Of a stretch of 64,000 nucleotides of DNA, positions 36,658 through 43,716 are shown one piece after another; positions within the stretch are counted from its first letter, which is position 1; each line of letters starts with the position of its first letter. The DNA comes from JACCZX01 sp038216465 (lineage in GTDB: Bacteria > Pseudomonadota > Gammaproteobacteria > Burkholderiales > Burkholderiaceae_F). The notes under the pieces are model-generated. The model saw only the letters and a list, made by a program, of their open reading frames with translations, had not been told where the DNA came from and made no database searches. A program made the translations under genes and the position numbers. The DNA is taken from positions 1 to 64,000 of the forward strand of contig JBBQQC010000002.1 of NCBI GenBank assembly GCA_038216465.1. Reading direction: 5' to 3'.

Positions 36658-37497
36658 TCAGGCGGCGAGCAGCGCAGGCGCCACCAACACCGACTGCGCC
36701 CGCGCGCGCTCGGTCAGTAACTCATCGAAAGCGGGCAGGTTGCCGTCGCGCTCGATCAACGTTGCGCGCGGCCCAACGCGCGCGATCAGGCGCTCGTACA
36801 ACGCCCACACGGCGGGGTCGACCGGCGCGTCGTGCGAATCGACCAGCAACGCCGCGCCGAGTTGAGCATCCTGCGTATGTCCGGCCAGATGTATCTCGGT
36901 GATCAGCGCCGCCGGAAACGCAGCGAGATAACTTTGGGCGTCGAACCCTATGTTATTGGCGCTGACATACACATTGTTCACGTCGAGCAGCAGGCTGCAA
37001 CCGGTGCGGCGCGCGAGCTCGGTCAGAAATTCGATCTCGCCATAGTCGTGGCCTTCGATGTGCAGATAGTGCGACGGATTCTCGATCGCGATCGTCCGCT
37101 GCAAAGCGTCTTGCGCGCGGCCGATATTGGCGGCGATGCGCATCAATGCCTGCGTAGTGCGCGGAAACGGCAACAGATCGGGGTAATACGTACCTTGCCA
37201 GGTGGACCACGCCAGATGCTCTGACACCAGCGCGGGCTCGAAGCGCTTGACCAGTTGCGCCAGCCGCTGCAGATGATTCGCGTCGGGTTCGGCGTCGGCC
37301 GCCAGCGACAGCGCGACGCCGTGCAATGAGATCGGGTGCTGCGCTCGTATGGCCTCGAGCCACGCCAAACGCGGCCCACCGGCCACCAGGTAGTTTTCAG
37401 GATGAACTTCGAACCAGAGGCCGTCCGCGGAGCAGGCATGCGCCTGCTCGTAATACTCGGGCTTCAAGCTGAGCCCCGCGGACAGCGTGGTTGTCAT
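36658..37497 (-). CDS. bufB: DUF692 multinuclear non-heme iron oxidase (BufB-like)
   Basis: A 279-aa TIM-barrel enzyme of the DUF692/MNIO family with likely iron ligands in FEVHPENYL, SLHGVALS, SEHLAWS, AIENPSHYL, LLLDVNNVYV and EIHLAGH, and DSHDAPV near the end. MNIO enzymes convert Cys in precursor peptides; for bufferins they form thiooxazole groups that bind copper. ATG 37497 is the better family start; GTG 37515, overlapping the bufA stop, is possible. Confidence 0.93.
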   Translation of the reverse strand: MTTTLSAGLSLKPEYYEQAHACSADGLWFEVHPENYLVAGGPRLAWLEAIRAQHPISLHGVALSLAADAEPDANHLQRLAQLVKRFEPALVSEHLAWSTWQGTYYPDLLPFPRTTQALMRIAANIGRAQDALQRTIAIENPSHYLHIEGHDYGEIEFLTELARRTGCSLLLDVNNVYVSANNIGFDAQSYLAAFPAALITEIHLAGHTQDAQLGAALLVDSHDAPVDPAVWALYERLIARVGPRATLIERDGNLPAFDELLTERARAQSVLVAPALLAA

Positions 37498-37511
37498 GCG
37501 GGAAGCAGCAG

Positions 37512-37847
37512 TCACGCCTTGGGTGTCAGGGAGCCGTTGCCCTTCGGCGTCTTGATCGAGGTGCAGCTGCCTCCCGCAACGAAGTTCCAAGCATTGCCCT
37601 GATAGTCGACCGTGGAGGTGCCGGCGCAGGTGGTGCCTGGACCTGCTGCACAGTCGTTCTTACCGGCCTTGGACACGCCGTAGCACTTTACCTTGCCAGC
37701 CTTCTTGGCCTCTTCGCCCATCTTGATCATGGACGCTTCATCCATTTTCATCATGCCTTTGTCTGCCATCATTTTGTCTTGCGCCATAGCTACGCCTGAA
37801 GCCAGAGCAGCCACGGCCAGCGCGCTAACGATTGATTGACGGTTCAT
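37512..37847 (-). CDS. bufA: DUF2282 bufferin precursor peptide (BufA-like)
   Basis: A 111-aa exported precursor: signal peptide (about 1-22), a Met/Lys-rich spacer (MMADKGMMKMDEASMIKMG), then the Cys-containing bufferin core KVKCYGVSKAGKNDCAAG, TTCAGTST and AGGSC. Four Cys in this arrangement match BufA1 peptides, in which inner Cys are modified and copper is bound. Start ATG 37847 follows AAGGGGA. A SigF-type promoter lies 83-108 nt upstream. The operon bufABCD follows in the same orientation. Confidence 0.93.
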   Translation of the reverse strand: MNRQSIVSALAVAALASGVAMAQDKMMADKGMMKMDEASMIKMGEEAKKAGKVKCYGVSKAGKNDCAAGPGTTCAGTSTVDYQGNAWNFVAGGSCTSIKTPKGNGSLTPKA

Positions 37848-37929
37848 TCGAATCCCCTTGGTTGAGTTCGTGGAGCGATCGCGCGGCCGGCCGCAGCGGA
37901 GCCGCAGATTCCGCGCCATCTGTGCATTA

Positions 37930-37955
37930 GTCGCGCCAACGTGGCGAAGTGTTAC
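37930..37955 (-). promoter_or_regulatory. SigF-type promoter of the buf operon
   Basis: On the minus strand GTAACA (37955-37950) and CGAC (37933-37930) are separated by exactly 16 nt. The spacing equals the three other GTAACC-N16-CGAA boxes in this region. Transcription would start near 37923, giving a leader of roughly 75 nt before bufA. Confidence 0.75.
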
Positions 37956-37997
37956 TCCGAAGATCCGAGCGCGCTTCGCCTTCGGCTTGCAAAAATC

Positions 37998-38549
37998 TCA
38001 AACCGTTTCGCTGATCCGCTGCACTTCTCCGCGTGCCGGGTAATCGGCCTTAATGACGAAGTCCAAGGCGGTGAGAACCTCTTTAAAGTGCGGGCGCGCA
38101 AAAGGCATCGTCTGCACAGACGCCCAGTAGAGCGTGCCATCCGCCCGCACCAGGAAGACGCCCGGCTCGCTGAACATGGGCCGCTCTTCTATTCCGACCG
38201 AGGTCTTGCCTCGGCTTGACGAGATATAAAGTCCCCATTGCTGGGCAACCTCGAGAGCGAGGCCATAGCCGATTTCGAGGTGCTGCACGCCCCAGGTCTC
38301 CTTGGTCGCGCGGGCACGCTCTTCGGTGTCGCTGCTGATTGCGACCACCTCGACCCCACGTTGTTTGAAATCATCGAGCAGCTTGTCAAGCTCGCTGATG
38401 TAGGCGCGGCAAAGTGGACAATGCAATCCACGATAAAACACAACCATGGAAAATCGTTCCGGCGACTGGCTTGCAATCTTCCAGCCCCGCCCGGAAACGG
38501 TGTTGACAGACAGGGCGGGGACGGGCTGTCGGGGGAGTAATTGGTTCAC
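37998..38549 (-). CDS. Peroxiredoxin-like (AhpC/TSA) thiol protein
   Basis: A 183-aa thioredoxin-fold protein of the AhpC/TSA family with VVFYRGLHCPLCRAYISEL, a CxxC at the peroxidatic position, followed by the EVVAISSDTEE strand. It has no signal peptide and should act in the cytosol on peroxides or thiols. It is read in the same direction as bufA but lies upstream of the bufA promoter, so it is a separate unit. Confidence 0.88.
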   Translation of the reverse strand: MNQLLPRQPVPALSVNTVSGRGWKIASQSPERFSMVVFYRGLHCPLCRAYISELDKLLDDFKQRGVEVVAISSDTEERARATKETWGVQHLEIGYGLALEVAQQWGLYISSSRGKTSVGIEERPMFSEPGVFLVRADGTLYWASVQTMPFARPHFKEVLTALDFVIKADYPARGEVQRISETV

Positions 38550-38710
38550 GCTGTTGCCTTTCGTAAGTGGGACGGGTCACGCAGGAGCAGAAGATTGCGT
38601 GAGCACTGCGTGTACTCGCCGTGCAGGTGGATTCAGCGCGAAATGCACGCGCGGGTCGCCCAGGCTGTGCGCGAAAAGGCTGGCTCGCATCGTTTTCGTA
38701 GCGTCCAAAG

Positions 38711-39679
38711 TCAGCCCTCAACGGCGCAATGTTCCGCGCCCTCCCACTGTGCTGCGCTCACGTTGGCAAGCAGTCGCCCGAGATACTCAGCGATCGCATC
38801 CATGCCGCTTTTACCGGCCGCTCGCTCCGCTTCGGCGTTGTAGTTCGTGTTGGTGTTGACGTCGTAGACGACTCGTTCGCCGTTGGGGCGCAAGACGAAC
38901 TCGATGCCGGCGACTCCGATTCCGTTGTTGCGCAGGAAGCGCTGATAGCGTTCGATCTGGTCCGACGTGACCACGCCATCGACAATCTCGAACTTCTTTC
39001 CCGCCGGCGTCGATGGGCAGAACGGATCGAGCTGGCACACATCCGCCGGACACAATTCGAAACCGCCCGTGGCGTCGATCTTCACCAGGTAGTGAAAGCG
39101 ACCGCCAACAAACTCGGCCCGAAAGACGTGACCCGTCTCCGCGCGGATGTATTCCTGAACGAGCAATGTGCCGTCGACGGCGTCCGGTAGCTCACCGCGG
39201 TCGGCTGCGCTCAGGATTTGCTCCGGCGTTTCATATAACCGCACCCCCACTCCCTTTCCGCTTCGATTAGGCTTGACAATCAACGGGCCGCGCGCAAACG
39301 CTGACAGCGCATCGGGCAGCGCACGCTCGCCAACGACAGCGACGGTCTTCGGCACCGGTATCCCTTCGCGCAGGAGCTGCATGTACTGGCGCGTCTTGCT
39401 GATCTCCAGATCGAGTGCGCGGCTGTCGTTGACGACGACGCGGCCATGGCTCTCGAGCCAGGCGAGCACCGTTGCGGTGAGCTCTGCTGAATATCGGTGA
39501 GCGCGCGTATGCGACGACGCACTCATGCGGTTGTAAAACACGCCCTGCGGAGGCACCCCGCTCAGATCCACCGCCCACTGATCGAGATACCACTCGGCGA
39601 AGGCCAGGTTGCGCCTGGCAAAGGCGTCGCGCAGCGGAATCACCCAATCGCTGTTCTCGTGAATAACGTAAATCTTCAC
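38711..39679 (-). CDS. ATP-grasp ligase (glutathione synthase/RimK-like)
   Basis: A 322-aa ATP-grasp enzyme with the nucleotide-binding segments RGPLIVKPNRSGKGVGVRLY and LLVQEYIRA, and the Mg-binding loop GIEFVLRPNGERVVYDVNTNTNYN. The N-terminus (KIYVIHENSDW) is RimK-like. It starts with GTG 39679. Such enzymes ligate carboxylates to amines or thiols, for example in RiPP tailoring or glutathione-like ligation. It lies between the peroxiredoxin gene and the bufA remnant, so a role in peptide tailoring is possible but unproven. Confidence 0.85.
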   Translation of the reverse strand: MKIYVIHENSDWVIPLRDAFARRNLAFAEWYLDQWAVDLSGVPPQGVFYNRMSASSHTRAHRYSAELTATVLAWLESHGRVVVNDSRALDLEISKTRQYMQLLREGIPVPKTVAVVGERALPDALSAFARGPLIVKPNRSGKGVGVRLYETPEQILSAADRGELPDAVDGTLLVQEYIRAETGHVFRAEFVGGRFHYLVKIDATGGFELCPADVCQLDPFCPSTPAGKKFEIVDGVVTSDQIERYQRFLRNNGIGVAGIEFVLRPNGERVVYDVNTNTNYNAEAERAAGKSGMDAIAEYLGRLLANVSAAQWEGAEHCAVEG

Positions 39680-39791
39680 AATTGGCCCTCGACTGCAAAC
39701 GCCAAGTATGTCGATGTGGAGACCTCGCGACGGATCGATCGCGTATTTGATTAGACATGTACTGAGCTTTGCGAAGGCGCGTTTGAGCCGT

Positions 39792-40066
39792 TCAGGGTAA
39801 TCCGAGCACTCGATCGAGCGACCATTTTCCAGCGCCGCGTCCTAGCGCGTACAGCATTAGGGCGGCCCACGTCAGATGAGTCGGCCAGACCAGCGGATAC
39901 ACGAATATCTCGATCACCGCGGTCATGATCAACAGCGAAAACGCGGACAGGCGGGTGAACAGTCCGGCACTAACAGGATCGGAAAAAACGTTTCAGCATA
40001 AGTCGCCATGTACGCCGCGATATCGGGCGGAATCAGCGGCACCTTGAACTCGTCGCGAAACAGATT
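39792..40066 (-). pseudogene. Remnant of a second doxX (bufD) gene
   Basis: This stretch is closely similar in sequence to bufD at 35392-35862, including LFRDEFKVPLIPPDIAAYMA and the end SLDRVLGL with a TGA at 39792-39794. A one-base deletion near 39961-39977 (compare gtgaacaagccgagc with gtgaacagtccggc) breaks the frame, and the first half of the gene is missing. It is fused at its 5' end to a bufA remnant. Confidence 0.85.
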
Positions 40067-40217
40067 GAGCGCGGCGCCGCAATCGTTCCGCGCGGCTTTC
40101 ACGATGCCATACCTCTCTTTTCCCTCTTGATGGGGGCTCCCTTGTCCTTTGCTAGCGCGGCGCCCGAGGCGAGCCCTGCAAGGCAAACGCGGTCACAGCA
40201 ATGGTTTGACGCTTCAA
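40067..40217 (-). pseudogene. Remnant of a second bufA-like gene fused to doxX remnant
   Basis: Read on the minus strand from TTG 40217, the codons give KRQTIAVTAFA, then after a shift LAGLASGAALAKDKGAPIKRE, then after another shift RYGIVKAARNDCGAA. This mirrors a bufA signal peptide and the KCYGVSKAGKNDCAAG core, with the first core Cys changed to Arg. The sequence then continues directly into doxX without bufB or bufC, so an internal deletion fused the two ends of an old buf operon. Confidence 0.75.
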
Positions 40218-40354
40218 AAGGTAATCCTCTACTAAGAAAGGTGGTCAGGCGACCACGCGTTCACAGCGGGCCGTAAGACGAGCGGTCTGCGCGTTGGTCG
40301 ATGCGGAGCGAGGGCGATTACTGCTTTCGTCACAAATTGTTTTCGCGAAACTCT

Positions 40355-40380
40355 GTAACCCAATCGGCATGGCGGACGAA
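40355..40380 (+). promoter_or_regulatory. SigF-type promoter of the orphan ECF gene
   Basis: GTAACC (40355-40360) and CGAA (40377-40380) are separated by 16 nt, the same box as at sigF and at the small repeat protein gene. It lies 58 nt before the GTG start of the ECF gene. Confidence 0.75.
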
Positions 40381-40438
40381 CTTCCTGGGACGGCCCGTGA
40401 TTCGGGCTGGCTACCGACTGAAGTGTCTGAGGGAAAGT

Positions 40439-41062
40439 GTGGAAACGTTGGCTACGCTGGACGTCACGCTTGCGCAAATGCGTCCGGTCCTGATGAAGTT
40501 TGCGCAGATGCGATTACGCAATGACGCATGGGCGGAGGATGTAGTCTCGGAAACCATTGTCGCTGCGCTGGAGCGGTCACCGAGCTTCGAGGCGCGCTCC
40601 CAGTTTCAGACGTGGGTGATCGGAATCTTGAAGCACAAGATCATCGACATGCAGCGCCGGCGCCAGCGCGAGGTATCGATAGACGCGCACATCGAACCTG
40701 CCGGCGTGGACGATTTCGACGGCCTGTTCCAACGCAACAGAACAGATCTCGCAGCCCCAGTGGAGTCGAGCCATCCCGAGTCGATCGCCGCCGAGCGCCA
40801 GTTTTTTCAGCTGATGCAGGGTTGGATTGACCGGCTGCCGCCAACGTCGGCACAGGCGTTTGTAATGCGCGCATGGTTCGAGTACAGCACCGATGAGATC
40901 TGCGCCGCCTTGTCGATTTCGCGTTCAAATTGCAACGTGATGATGTTCCGCACCCGCTCTCGGCTGCGCGCGTCGCTCAAGGAGCACGACGGCGGTGGTC
41001 ACCACAGCGCGTGGTCTGCGCGGGTGACAACGCCTATGCCTGCTCCGGCACTTTCCGCCTAG
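40439..41062 (+). CDS. Second ECF sigma factor (orphan, SigF-type promoter)
   Basis: A 207-aa ECF sigma factor. Region 2 is at about 10-70 (MKFAQMRLRNDAWAEDVVSETI and FQTWVIGILKHKIIDMQRR); region 4 is at about 125-185 (LPPTSAQAFVMRAW, then EICAALSISRSNCNVMMFRTRSRLR). The frame is open upstream, but the family start fits GTG 40439, with a GAGGGAA site before it. Members of this group usually have a zinc-finger anti-sigma downstream; none is present here. The promoter suggests it is switched on by SigF, forming a cascade. Confidence 0.85.
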   Translation: METLATLDVTLAQMRPVLMKFAQMRLRNDAWAEDVVSETIVAALERSPSFEARSQFQTWVIGILKHKIIDMQRRRQREVSIDAHIEPAGVDDFDGLFQRNRTDLAAPVESSHPESIAAERQFFQLMQGWIDRLPPTSAQAFVMRAWFEYSTDEICAALSISRSNCNVMMFRTRSRLRASLKEHDGGGHHSAWSARVTTPMPAPALSA

Positions 41063-41115
41063 CTGGAGTTGCGCCGCGAGCCGGCAATGGCCAGCGCCCT
41101 TCACAAACGCCCCGG

Positions 41116-41757
41116 CTACCAGCGCAGCAATCGAGGTCCGAGCAGTGCGCCAATAACGCCGTTGACGGCAATGCCCGCGACGTACCAGACCGCCAGGAAC
41201 GGAGCCTCCATTTCCGGGCAGCGCAACGCGTAAATCATCGCGCCGATGCCGCCGGCCATCAGACCACCCGCGGCCCCGGCTAACGCGAGGCGCGTGGGCG
41301 CCAGTCCGCGCATCGCCCAGAAGGTCGCCGCAAACGCAGGCAGCGCCAGCAGCGCGATTTCGGGTATGCAGGTCGACCACGTGTTGCCGAGAACCGAATC
41401 GACGCGTGCCGCCGGCTCGATATTGAAGAGCGCCACGGCCGCCATCAGCCACACAATCACGAAAGGCGCCGCGACGGCGATTGGAGCAATGCCCACACGA
41501 GCGCCTGGGCGCGACAGGCGCGCGGCCATCCACATGGCCGCCACCGCGATGGCCGCGGGAAACAGCAGCTTGAACCAGAACATCGGCAGCAGCGCGGCCG
41601 ATTCAATGTCGGGACGAAGGCCGAATGCGACCAGCATGATTGCGGTTGCGAGAGCGACGCCGAAGAGACCTGCGCTCGCGAAGCGATGCTCGGTCACGCG
41701 CCGCGGCACCAGCCCGGCGTCGGCCATCAGAACGTCGATCATGCTCTCGGTCTTCAT
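41116..41757 (-). CDS. nrsF: NrsF-like (DUF1109) membrane anti-sigma factor
   Basis: A 213-aa inner-membrane protein with six helices, of the DUF1109 / NrsF family (negative regulator of SigF). Its N-terminus (SMIDVLMADAGLVPRRV) and the conserved Cys in TWSTCIPEIAL and YALRCPEMEAP match the family, where the two periplasmic Cys are needed to sense heavy metals. Its start overlaps the sigma factor stop by 4 nt. It should hold SigF inactive until metal stress. Confidence 0.9.
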   Translation of the reverse strand: MKTESMIDVLMADAGLVPRRVTEHRFASAGLFGVALATAIMLVAFGLRPDIESAALLPMFWFKLLFPAAIAVAAMWMAARLSRPGARVGIAPIAVAAPFVIVWLMAAVALFNIEPAARVDSVLGNTWSTCIPEIALLALPAFAATFWAMRGLAPTRLALAGAAGGLMAGGIGAMIYALRCPEMEAPFLAVWYVAGIAVNGVIGALLGPRLLRW

Positions 41758-42323
41758 CTTTCTCCTTCGATCTTCGCCGCCATGGTTTTCATGCCACGAT
41801 GGATCCCAACCTTGACCGCTGATTCCGACATGCCGGTTAGCTCCGCGGCCTCCGCCACGGACAATCCTTCCAGCTTCACATGCTGAATCGGTAGTCGATG
41901 GCGGTCGGGTAGATGTTTCATCAATTTGGCGATATCTCGCCGGGCCTCGCCTGCCTCCTGATCAGACTGCGCGAACAATTGCATCTCATCGTCAATAACG
42001 TCGTGCAATGCTTCACGGCTGGAGCGTGACCGCAACAGGTCCACCACTTTGTAGCGCGCGATCGCGTGCACCCATGGCGTCAGCGGTTCGCCGGAGCGGT
42101 AGGTATGGCGCTGCTTGTGCACCGCCAGTAGCACTTCCTGCGTAATGTCCTCCACTTCGTCAAGGTGCTGATACAGACGCTTTCTGAGGAAGGCGCGCAG
42201 GTGCGCGGTCAGATCTCTCAGGAAGTCGCCGTACGCAGCCGCGTCGCCATCCAGCGCACGCACCATCAGATCGCGCAGTCGCTGCTCGGCGCGCTCGGCT
42301 GCTTCCAAAGTAGTTCGTTGCAT
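41754..42323 (-). CDS. sigF: SigF-like ECF sigma factor
   Basis: A 189-aa ECF sigma factor with region 2 (LRAFLRKRLYQHLDEVEDITQEVLLAVH, YRSGEPLTPWVHAIARYKVVDLLR) and region 4 (LPDRHRLPIQHVKLEGLSVAEAAELTGMSESAVKVGIHRGMKTM), followed at once by NrsF. In Caulobacter the SigF-NrsF pair controls genes including bufferins in response to Cu, Cd and Cr(VI). ATG 42323 lies inside the SigF-type promoter box 42314-42339, so autoregulated transcripts may instead start translation at ATG 42266. Confidence 0.9.
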   Translation of the reverse strand: MQRTTLEAAERAEQRLRDLMVRALDGDAAAYGDFLRDLTAHLRAFLRKRLYQHLDEVEDITQEVLLAVHKQRHTYRSGEPLTPWVHAIARYKVVDLLRSRSSREALHDVIDDEMQLFAQSDQEAGEARRDIAKLMKHLPDRHRLPIQHVKLEGLSVAEAAELTGMSESAVKVGIHRGMKTMAAKIEGER

Positions 42324-42339
42324 CAAGTCGGTCGGTTAC
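42314..42339 (-). promoter_or_regulatory. SigF-type autoregulatory promoter overlapping the sigF start
   Basis: On the minus strand GTAACC (42339-42334) and CGAA (42317-42314) are 16 nt apart. The box covers the annotated start codon, so a transcript from it would begin near 42307 and could not use ATG 42323. Confidence 0.75.
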
Positions 42340-42449
42340 AGGGATGGGCTGCAAAGTCACTGTCCCGCCTGACAGAACAGCAATCGTACGAGTCGATATT
42401 GGGCTTGCCTTCTTACATCGTCAGCCCGCCCTTTTATCTTCGCGGCGGC

Positions 42450-42475
42450 GTAACCAAAGTGCGTTCGCCTTCGAA
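42450..42475 (+). promoter_or_regulatory. SigF-type promoter of the small repeat protein
   Basis: GTAACC (42450-42455) and CGAA (42472-42475) are 16 nt apart, facing away from sigF. The next start codon is ATG 42608, so the leader would be about 125 nt. Confidence 0.75.
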
Positions 42476-42607
42476 TTATCTCCACACGCAACGATTTTGC
42501 TCCAAGGCCCGAGGCGACGCTACCGATGATGTTGTGTGCGATTCAAGGTGTCGCCCGTGCCATGGCCAACCGAGAGCGATGCTCCCGGACTTGATAAAGG
42601 GATTGAT

Positions 42608-42892
42608 ATGAACAAGAGAACAATTATTTTTACGGCTCTACTGGGCGCGCTGACCTCACCGGCGTATGCCGACGGCTTTCGCTTCGTCGGCGGCGAAGCT
42701 GGTTGGGCGTATGTGGGCACGACGCAGGACAACACAACGCGGCAACAGGTCCAACGCGAACGCAGCGACCTGGAACGCACTCTGGCGACAGCCGATGGCT
42801 GGAAGCAGGTCGGCGGTGAAGCGGGCTGGCTCTACGTGGGAGCGCCAACCGAAAGAAGCGCGAGTATGGAGGCTTCGAGCGCAATCCGGTGA
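42608..42892 (+). CDS. Small exported repeat protein of the SigF regulon
   Basis: A 94-aa protein with a signal peptide (about 1-21, ending AYA) and two copies of a 15-residue unit: GFRFVGGEAGWAYVG at 23-37 and GWKQVGGEAGWLYVG at 64-78, joined by a charged helix (RQQVQRERSDLERTLA). No Cys is present. The GGEAGW-YVG unit is not assigned to any family I recognise with certainty. An AAAGGGA site precedes the ATG. A SigF-type promoter lies upstream, so it is likely a metal-stress protein. Confidence 0.82.
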   Translation: MNKRTIIFTALLGALTSPAYADGFRFVGGEAGWAYVGTTQDNTTRQQVQRERSDLERTLATADGWKQVGGEAGWLYVGAPTERSASMEASSAIR

Positions 42893-42947
42893 TGTCAGTG
42901 GCGGAAAACGATTCGAGGTGAAGGGCGCTTAATCCATCCTGACACCC

Positions 42948-42979
42948 TTGACTCCGTACCACGGTACGGACTCTAAACT
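42948..42979 (+). promoter_or_regulatory. mer-type promoter/operator
   Basis: TTGACT (-35, 42948-42953) and TAAACT (-10, 42974-42979) are 20 bp apart. The spacer holds TCCGTAC-CACG-GTACGGA (42953-42970), the standard MerR operator of Hg(II) resistance transposons. It should drive merT, whose ATG is 29 nt past the -10. Confidence 0.88.
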
Positions 42980-43007
42980 GCATGCGTTGCGACTCATTCG
43001 GCAAGTG

Positions 43008-43409
43008 ATGGCATCAGCTAACGCCAATAGCTCGCTCGCCGCCGGCGTGCGCGCAGGTGAAAGAAAACTGGGGTCAGCGAAAGCTCCATTGGCGGGCGGT
43101 GTCATTGCGGGGATTGGCGCTTCCGTCTGCTGCATCGGGCCCATGGTGCTCGTAGCACTTGGCCTCGGAGGAGCTGCCGCCGGGGTGATCGCGTTCTTTA
43201 CGCCCTTGCGCCCGGTCTTCATCGGGCTCGCGCTCGTGTTCGTCAGCTTCGCCGCGTATCGGCTGTTTTACGCGCCCTCGGTGTGCGCGCCCGGAACGGC
43301 CTGCGCTGAGCCGAGAACGTTGCGTAATCAGCGACTGTTATTCATCGGCGCGCTAGTCGTGACCGCCGCATTGGTCGCGTTTCCGTGGTACGTGGTTTAT
43401 CTAGCCTGA
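43008..43409 (+). CDS. merT: MerT-like mercuric ion transporter
   Basis: A 133-aa inner-membrane protein with three helices and both MerT Cys pairs: SVCCIGPMVLVALGLGG in the first helix and SVCAPGTACAEP in the loop. MerT takes Hg(II) from MerP and moves it into the cytosol. The frame is open back to the promoter, but ATG 43008 is the first start downstream of the -10 box. It begins the Hg operon merT-merP-GDCCVxC; no merA is present in the window. Confidence 0.9.
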   Translation: MASANANSSLAAGVRAGERKLGSAKAPLAGGVIAGIGASVCCIGPMVLVALGLGGAAAGVIAFFTPLRPVFIGLALVFVSFAAYRLFYAPSVCAPGTACAEPRTLRNQRLLFIGALVVTAALVAFPWYVVYLA

Positions 43410-43428
43410 GGGGGATCTAACGAAAAGC

Positions 43429-43707
43429 TTGATCAACGTTGGCATCTTTGCGATGTTCACGCTCATCTCTGCAGTTGCCTTGGCCGAGATGCGAACCGCC
43501 ACGCTTTCAGTGTCGGGAATGACCTGAGGGTCGTGTGTGATCTCCGTGCAGAGATCCCTAACCAAGATTAACGGTGTCACCAAGGCTGACGTGAACCTCA
43601 AGAAAGGCGAAGCAGAGGTGCGCTTCGACGACGCGAAGACCAACGTGGAGGCTTTGCTCAAGGCCACTGCCGGGGCAGGCTTTCCGTCCGCCCTGAAGAA
43701 GCAATAG
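43429..43707 (+). CDS. merP: MerP-like selenoprotein with in-frame TGA (Sec33)
   Basis: The frame from TTG 43429 to TAG 43705 encodes a 92-residue MerP: signal peptide ending ALA near 19, then MRTATLSVSGMT-U-GSCVISVQRSL and the rest of an HMA fold (KINGVTKADVNLKKGEAEVRF, ALLKATAGAGFPSA). Its single in-frame TGA (43525-43527) stands exactly where MerP has the first Cys of GMTCxxC; the second Cys (residue 36) is kept. A stem-loop suitable as a bacterial SECIS follows. No other frame disruption occurs. ATG 43453 is an alternative but shortens the signal peptide. If selenocysteine is not inserted, the gene is a nonsense mutant. Confidence 0.78.
43539..43556 (+). other. Candidate bacterial SECIS stem-loop
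   Basis: GATCTC and GAGATC form a perfect 6-bp stem around the hexaloop CGTGCA, which contains the GU that SelB recognises. It starts 11 nt after the TGA codon, the spacing known for the E. coli fdhF SECIS. The bulged U of the E. coli element is not clearly present. Confidence 0.65.
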
Positions 43708-43716
43708 ATACACAAC

